A DNA stretch of 10,924 nt, taken from positions 1-10,924 of the forward strand of contig CAIRMS010000273.1 of assembly GCA_903879765.1 (NCBI GenBank), in the 5' to 3' direction. A program made the translations under genes and the position numbers. The notes beneath the pieces were generated by a model. That model did no database searches and was not told where the DNA came from. It worked only from the letters and a program-made list of their open reading frames with translations. This document shows positions 7,577-10,924 of this stretch, in pieces (position 1 is the first letter of the stretch; each line of letters opens with the position of its first letter). The stretch comes from an uncultured Flavobacteriales bacterium (GTDB lineage Bacteria > Bacteroidota > Bacteroidia > Flavobacteriales_D > Crocinitomicaceae).

Positions 7577-8719
7577 ATGAAATTTCTACTTTCCTTAAGC
7601 TGTTTATTGAGTATTTCGACACTAGTTGCCCAAGTAGATGGGGCGTTTATTGGCGGCACACCTGAACCAATGGTGCTCAGCATCGCACCACCAGACTCGA
7701 TTGTGAATTTCCCTGATACGGAAGCTCAATATCCTGGCGGACAAGATTCCTTGACGGAATTCATTTTTATGAATTTTATTTTACCGGATGAATCAATGGA
7801 TATTGAATTCAACGATGAACGTGTCTACCTTTCATTCATTGTGGAAAAAGATGGTTCCTTGACGAATATCGTTGTGGAAAAAGGAGTAAATGAATTATAC
7901 GATTCCATTTGTATAGCAGTTGTTAAACTGATGCCAAATTGGATTCCAGCACAGAAAGATGGACTGTCAGTTCGCTCATTAATGCGTTTGCCTATTAGTA
8001 TAGACGATGCCATTATTGGAACAGATATAGGAGATTTCTCTGAAGAAGATTGGACAGAAGAAACTGAGGAGGATGAAGCACGAAAATTCGGAAACGGACA
8101 CTATGCTGGATTTGATGTATATTTTTCTCAATTTGCCAACGAATTTGGTGATGTTACTTTTGACCAAAATCCATATTGGGAAATCAATCAAATGAAATCG
8201 TTTGGATTCAATTACAATATGTTTGATTTGAAGTTTCCAATCGCTGGAAAGCAATTAGGTATAACTACTGGATTAGGTTTTGGTTACCAAGGTTATAGCT
8301 TCAGAAACAACTACGTTTTGGCGCATACTGCGGATACGATTTTTGCCGTTCAAGACACCGTTTTCAATTTCACCAAGAATAAATTACAAGTTGGAACGAT
8401 TTCAATTCCATTATTATTAGATTATTCTTTCGATAAAAATTTTGACAAAAGTTACTTTATTGCAGTTGGAGTCATCGGGACATATAACTATGGAACCAAA
8501 CAAAGTTTAACGGGTACCTATGCAAATGGAGATGAATTTGTGAATTCCACTATTTCAGCATTTAATATGAATAGATGGACATTAGATGCAACAACCCGTA
8601 TTGGTTACGGTCACTTTGGTATGTTTATAAGCTATCAGTTGAATTCCATGTTTAAAACTGGACACACTGTTGCTGTTTATCCATTCCGCATAGGATTCAA
8701 TATTCTTTTTGGAATTTAG
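7577..8719 (+). CDS. TonB C-terminal-like domain fused to an outer-membrane beta-barrel
   Basis: The 380-residue protein begins with a Sec signal peptide (MKFLLSLSCLLSISTLVAQ). Residues about 45-142 look like a TonB C-terminal domain: FPDTEAQYPGGQDSLTEFI, then VYLSFIVEKDGSLTNIVVEKG, then LMPNWIPAQKDG and MRLPISI, the standard order of motifs. A strongly acidic linker (about 153-168, SEEDWTEETEEDEAR) leads into about 210 residues (174-380) with beta-barrel character, such as GITTGLGFGYQGYSF, GTISIPLLLDYSF and TTRIGYGHFGMFISYQL. This part resembles PorT-like or OMP_b-brl-type barrels. The inferred topology is a barrel in the outer membrane with the TonB-C-like domain in the periplasm. Unlike real TonB it has no N-terminal anchor followed by a proline-rich stretch, so it is unlikely to be the energiser of the neighbouring receptor. 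It lies 27 nt after the receptor gene, and its stop overlaps that of the convergent gene. Confidence 0.8.
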   Translation: MKFLLSLSCLLSISTLVAQVDGAFIGGTPEPMVLSIAPPDSIVNFPDTEAQYPGGQDSLTEFIFMNFILPDESMDIEFNDERVYLSFIVEKDGSLTNIVVEKGVNELYDSICIAVVKLMPNWIPAQKDGLSVRSLMRLPISIDDAIIGTDIGDFSEEDWTEETEEDEARKFGNGHYAGFDVYFSQFANEFGDVTFDQNPYWEINQMKSFGFNYNMFDLKFPIAGKQLGITTGLGFGYQGYSFRNNYVLAHTADTIFAVQDTVFNFTKNKLQVGTISIPLLLDYSFDKNFDKSYFIAVGVIGTYNYGTKQSLTGTYANGDEFVNSTISAFNMNRWTLDATTRIGYGHFGMFISYQLNSMFKTGHTVAVYPFRIGFNILFGI

Positions 8720-10924
8720 TTTTTGACGATTTGGAAGAAATTTTGAAGGGTCTGATTTAGCTCATTTATTTTTAGCACATAGAAATAAGTCCCTTCAACA
8801 TAAGCACTTCCGTCCCATGAATTATCGTAGTTCTTCGCAGAATACAATAGTTGTCCCCAACGATTGAAAATGAACAATTCATTATCTGGATAAAAGGACA
8901 AATATTCAAATGACAAAGCATCGTTAATACCATCGCCATCTGAGGTGATGACATTTATGTTCGTTATCTCCGCTGGAACAACATTTAGATTCGTACACAG
9001 GCTATCGCTGCAGCCATGCTCATCTATTATTATCAAACAAAGTGGATAAATGCCCGGAACGGAATAGGACCCACTAAAAGGTGAACTTTGAGAAAATGAA
9101 CTATCGGCAACGGACCAATTCCATGATACAATGTTGCCAATTGGTAATGTTGAAGCATCCTGTACTGTAAATGTGTTGGTAACCACTACCGGATTAGGCT
9201 GAATACTAATCTGGGCATTTGGATTTGGATAAATCCGAACGGTTATTAATTGTGTGTCGGAGACACAACCATTAATCTCTGCATATGCAGCATAATTCAA
9301 TTGAACAATTGTATCACCCAAATTCGGAATGTATTCAGAGATGTTTCCAACTCCTGTCGATTGACCATAATAAGCACTGATTCCACCTGTCAAACAAGAT
9401 GAGTTGAGTATTGATACGGACTCTCCTGCACATAGAATAGAATCATAAATTAGGGATGGTTCTGTGGCTGGAATCAAGGGTTTGTTGCCAATGGGAATAT
9501 TAAGAATTTGATTACCACATGCATCAATAATGATGGGTGGTGGAACTGGCAAACTGGTTTGTAAACTATCGCAGTATATCGGACAATTCGGATTGGTTAA
9601 GGTGAAGACATGGTTGGTTGAGCCATTCGAACAACCGACGTTTTGACCAATGGTAATGACTTGCGTGGACCAAGGATGGGAAAATGTGTATGGCGCCACA
9701 CCGTATCGAGCATAGGCTGTAGCATTGAACGAACAGGAGTTCGAACAAATTGGGCTTTGGTTAATAAACCACTCGTTTCCATATGACTCAGCTGTTTTCC
9801 CATAAACAATTACCTCGAATGGATAAATAGATGTGAAGGGATCATAACGAATATATGTTGTGTTGCATCCCGAACCCAACGCATTTCTTCCGATATGCAT
9901 GCGTACCCAAAAACTCACATCCGAACATGATTCACCAACACAGCAACTGAGGGGATTCATCAAATTAAAACTATCCAAATACGCTGTGCCTGGAAGTGTA
10001 GCAGTAGCTCCAGTAACCGTAAATATTTGAGAACTACCACAACTTGAACTATAATACATGGCTCCTTGACTCATGGTAGCAAACGTAAATGGATCAGCAT
10101 AAAAACTTCCGGATACATATACCCCAGTTGCGGTAACACCGGCTGGAATGGTTACTTGGATGCTATCTTTATTGTAGATTGGCATGAAACAGGAAGGCAT
10201 AAAACCACCTGTCCAGGTACTCAATGGACCAGAAATGACAGGGTCAATATAAACAGGATAAGTCCTAGTGCTCTCATTCAACCAGTTTGACGAAATCATT
10301 AGTTGGAGGTATTTCCCATCTTTTTTGTCAATGATTTCGTAATGACCATTGTATATTTGACCTAAAGAATCGTAGCAAATAATAGGTTCTATTTGCGCTG
10401 CAATTCTACCTTGTTCATCAAATATCTTTATTCGATGACACTTATTCCCTTTTTCTTCGCGTTCTTTTTCGATGTAAAAAGTGCTTGGAATTTCGAGTTT
10501 TTCTTCAATAACGACATCTACTTGCTCATTAGCGAGCGGTGTATTTAACCGGTAACTAAACTTGATGGCGTTTTCCAAAAAAACAACTTGCTTGTCCACT
10601 TGAGGTACAATATGCTCAAAGAACCCAATGTTTTGAGAAAGGGAAAAGTCATTTTTTGCTACGATACCTTGAATGATGGTTGTTGCGCCAAAGCTTATTT
10701 TTTTTTGTTCAATTGAACTGAGGGAAAAACTTCCATTTTCATTTAAATAGGTGGGGAATACTTGCTGTAAAGCCGACCAACCATTCGAAGATTGTTTCAA
10801 GCCAAAGTCAATGGGAATGAGATCGCCTTCTTTTGAATAATAATTGATCGGCTTTAAACTGTAACGCGCTTTTATGTCACCTTTTTTGTTGCGATAAAGC
10901 GAAGAATATTCCGGTCGTTTCTCA
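8716..10924 (-). CDS. Partial large cysteine-rich surface protein with PKD-like domain and T9SS type B C-terminal domain
   Basis: The frame is open to the right edge (735 residues visible). The first in-frame start-like codon, TTG 10800, is internal: the 41 codons before it are coding-like (RPEYSSLYRNKKGD, YSLKPINYYSKEGDLIPID), so the true start and any signal peptide lie outside. Numbering from the edge: an N-terminal domain ends with YPVYIDPVI at about residue 220, a motif often seen just before repeat or DNRLRE-like parts of bacterial surface proteins. A Cys-rich region of unknown fold follows (about 225-385), including SCFMP, SCGSS, SCCVGESCSD and CSNSC. Ig-like segments come next, then a PKD-like domain (about 566-646, with WNWSVADSS and YPLCLIIID). 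Last is the CHU_C/gliding-motility-type domain (653-735; DGDGINDALSFEYL, LFIFNRWGQLLY, WDGSAYVEGTYFYVL). Type B domains direct T9SS export and surface attachment or release. An adhesin or surface-layer role is inferred; no catalytic motif is seen. Confidence 0.85.
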   Translation of the reverse strand, partial: EKRPEYSSLYRNKKGDIKARYSLKPINYYSKEGDLIPIDFGLKQSSNGWSALQQVFPTYLNENGSFSLSSIEQKKISFGATTIIQGIVAKNDFSLSQNIGFFEHIVPQVDKQVVFLENAIKFSYRLNTPLANEQVDVVIEEKLEIPSTFYIEKEREEKGNKCHRIKIFDEQGRIAAQIEPIICYDSLGQIYNGHYEIIDKKDGKYLQLMISSNWLNESTRTYPVYIDPVISGPLSTWTGGFMPSCFMPIYNKDSIQVTIPAGVTATGVYVSGSFYADPFTFATMSQGAMYYSSSCGSSQIFTVTGATATLPGTAYLDSFNLMNPLSCCVGESCSDVSFWVRMHIGRNALGSGCNTTYIRYDPFTSIYPFEVIVYGKTAESYGNEWFINQSPICSNSCSFNATAYARYGVAPYTFSHPWSTQVITIGQNVGCSNGSTNHVFTLTNPNCPIYCDSLQTSLPVPPPIIIDACGNQILNIPIGNKPLIPATEPSLIYDSILCAGESVSILNSSCLTGGISAYYGQSTGVGNISEYIPNLGDTIVQLNYAAYAEINGCVSDTQLITVRIYPNPNAQISIQPNPVVVTNTFTVQDASTLPIGNIVSWNWSVADSSFSQSSPFSGSYSVPGIYPLCLIIIDEHGCSDSLCTNLNVVPAEITNINVITSDGDGINDALSFEYLSFYPDNELFIFNRWGQLLYSAKNYDNSWDGSAYVEGTYFYVLKINELNQTLQNFFQIVKN

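Noticed and set aside
7577..8719. Annotation as the energy-transducing protein TonB
   Set aside because: There is no N-terminal membrane anchor followed by a proline-rich spacer, and the C-terminal half is barrel-like, so it is not a standard TonB.
10066..10290. Plus-strand 74-codon frame within the right-hand gene
   Set aside because: It is antisense to a well-supported coding region, with no domain or start signal of its own.
10798..10800. TTG at 10800 as the start of the right-hand surface protein
   Set aside because: The frame continues upstream to the window edge with 41 coding-like codons, and no signal peptide follows the TTG.

Overview
The window looks like chromosomal DNA of a Bacteroidota member, most likely in the Flavobacteriales; a Crocinitomicaceae/Fluviicola-like source is a guess. 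Four things point this way: two large surface proteins with type IX secretion (T9SS) C-terminal domains, a TonB-dependent receptor behind a TPP riboswitch, TAnnTTTG promoter boxes, and almost no Shine-Dalgarno sequences. There are no RNA genes, insertion sequences, CRISPR arrays or phage genes. It reads as ordinary core and surface-protein DNA.

Layout. The left part (1-3863) is a minus-strand cluster. First in transcription order is a ~864-residue secreted protein with two Ig-like/lamin-tail-domain (LTD) units and a FlgD-like C-terminal domain. Next comes a small outer-membrane beta-barrel protein. Last is a gene that overlaps the barrel gene by 14 nt and runs off the left edge; it resembles the flavobacterial 'LETM1-related biofilm-associated' proteins. 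Diverging from this cluster across a 47-bp gap is asd, aspartate-semialdehyde dehydrogenase (3911-4891).

The 189-bp gap after asd holds a promoter box, a complete TPP riboswitch aptamer and an apparent switching region. These precede a TonB-dependent outer-membrane receptor (5081-7549), which is therefore probably an importer of thiamine or a precursor. Directly downstream, with its own possible promoter box, is a protein joining a TonB-C-like periplasmic domain to an outer-membrane beta-barrel (7577-8719).

The right part (8716-10924, minus strand) is a large cysteine-rich surface protein with a PKD-like domain and a T9SS type B C-terminal domain. Its start lies beyond the right edge, and its stop codon overlaps that of the preceding convergent gene.

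The clearest functional logic is thiamine-controlled outer-membrane uptake. The least explained items are the TonB-C/barrel fusion, the riboswitch's alternative hairpins and the cysteine-rich region of the right-hand surface protein.
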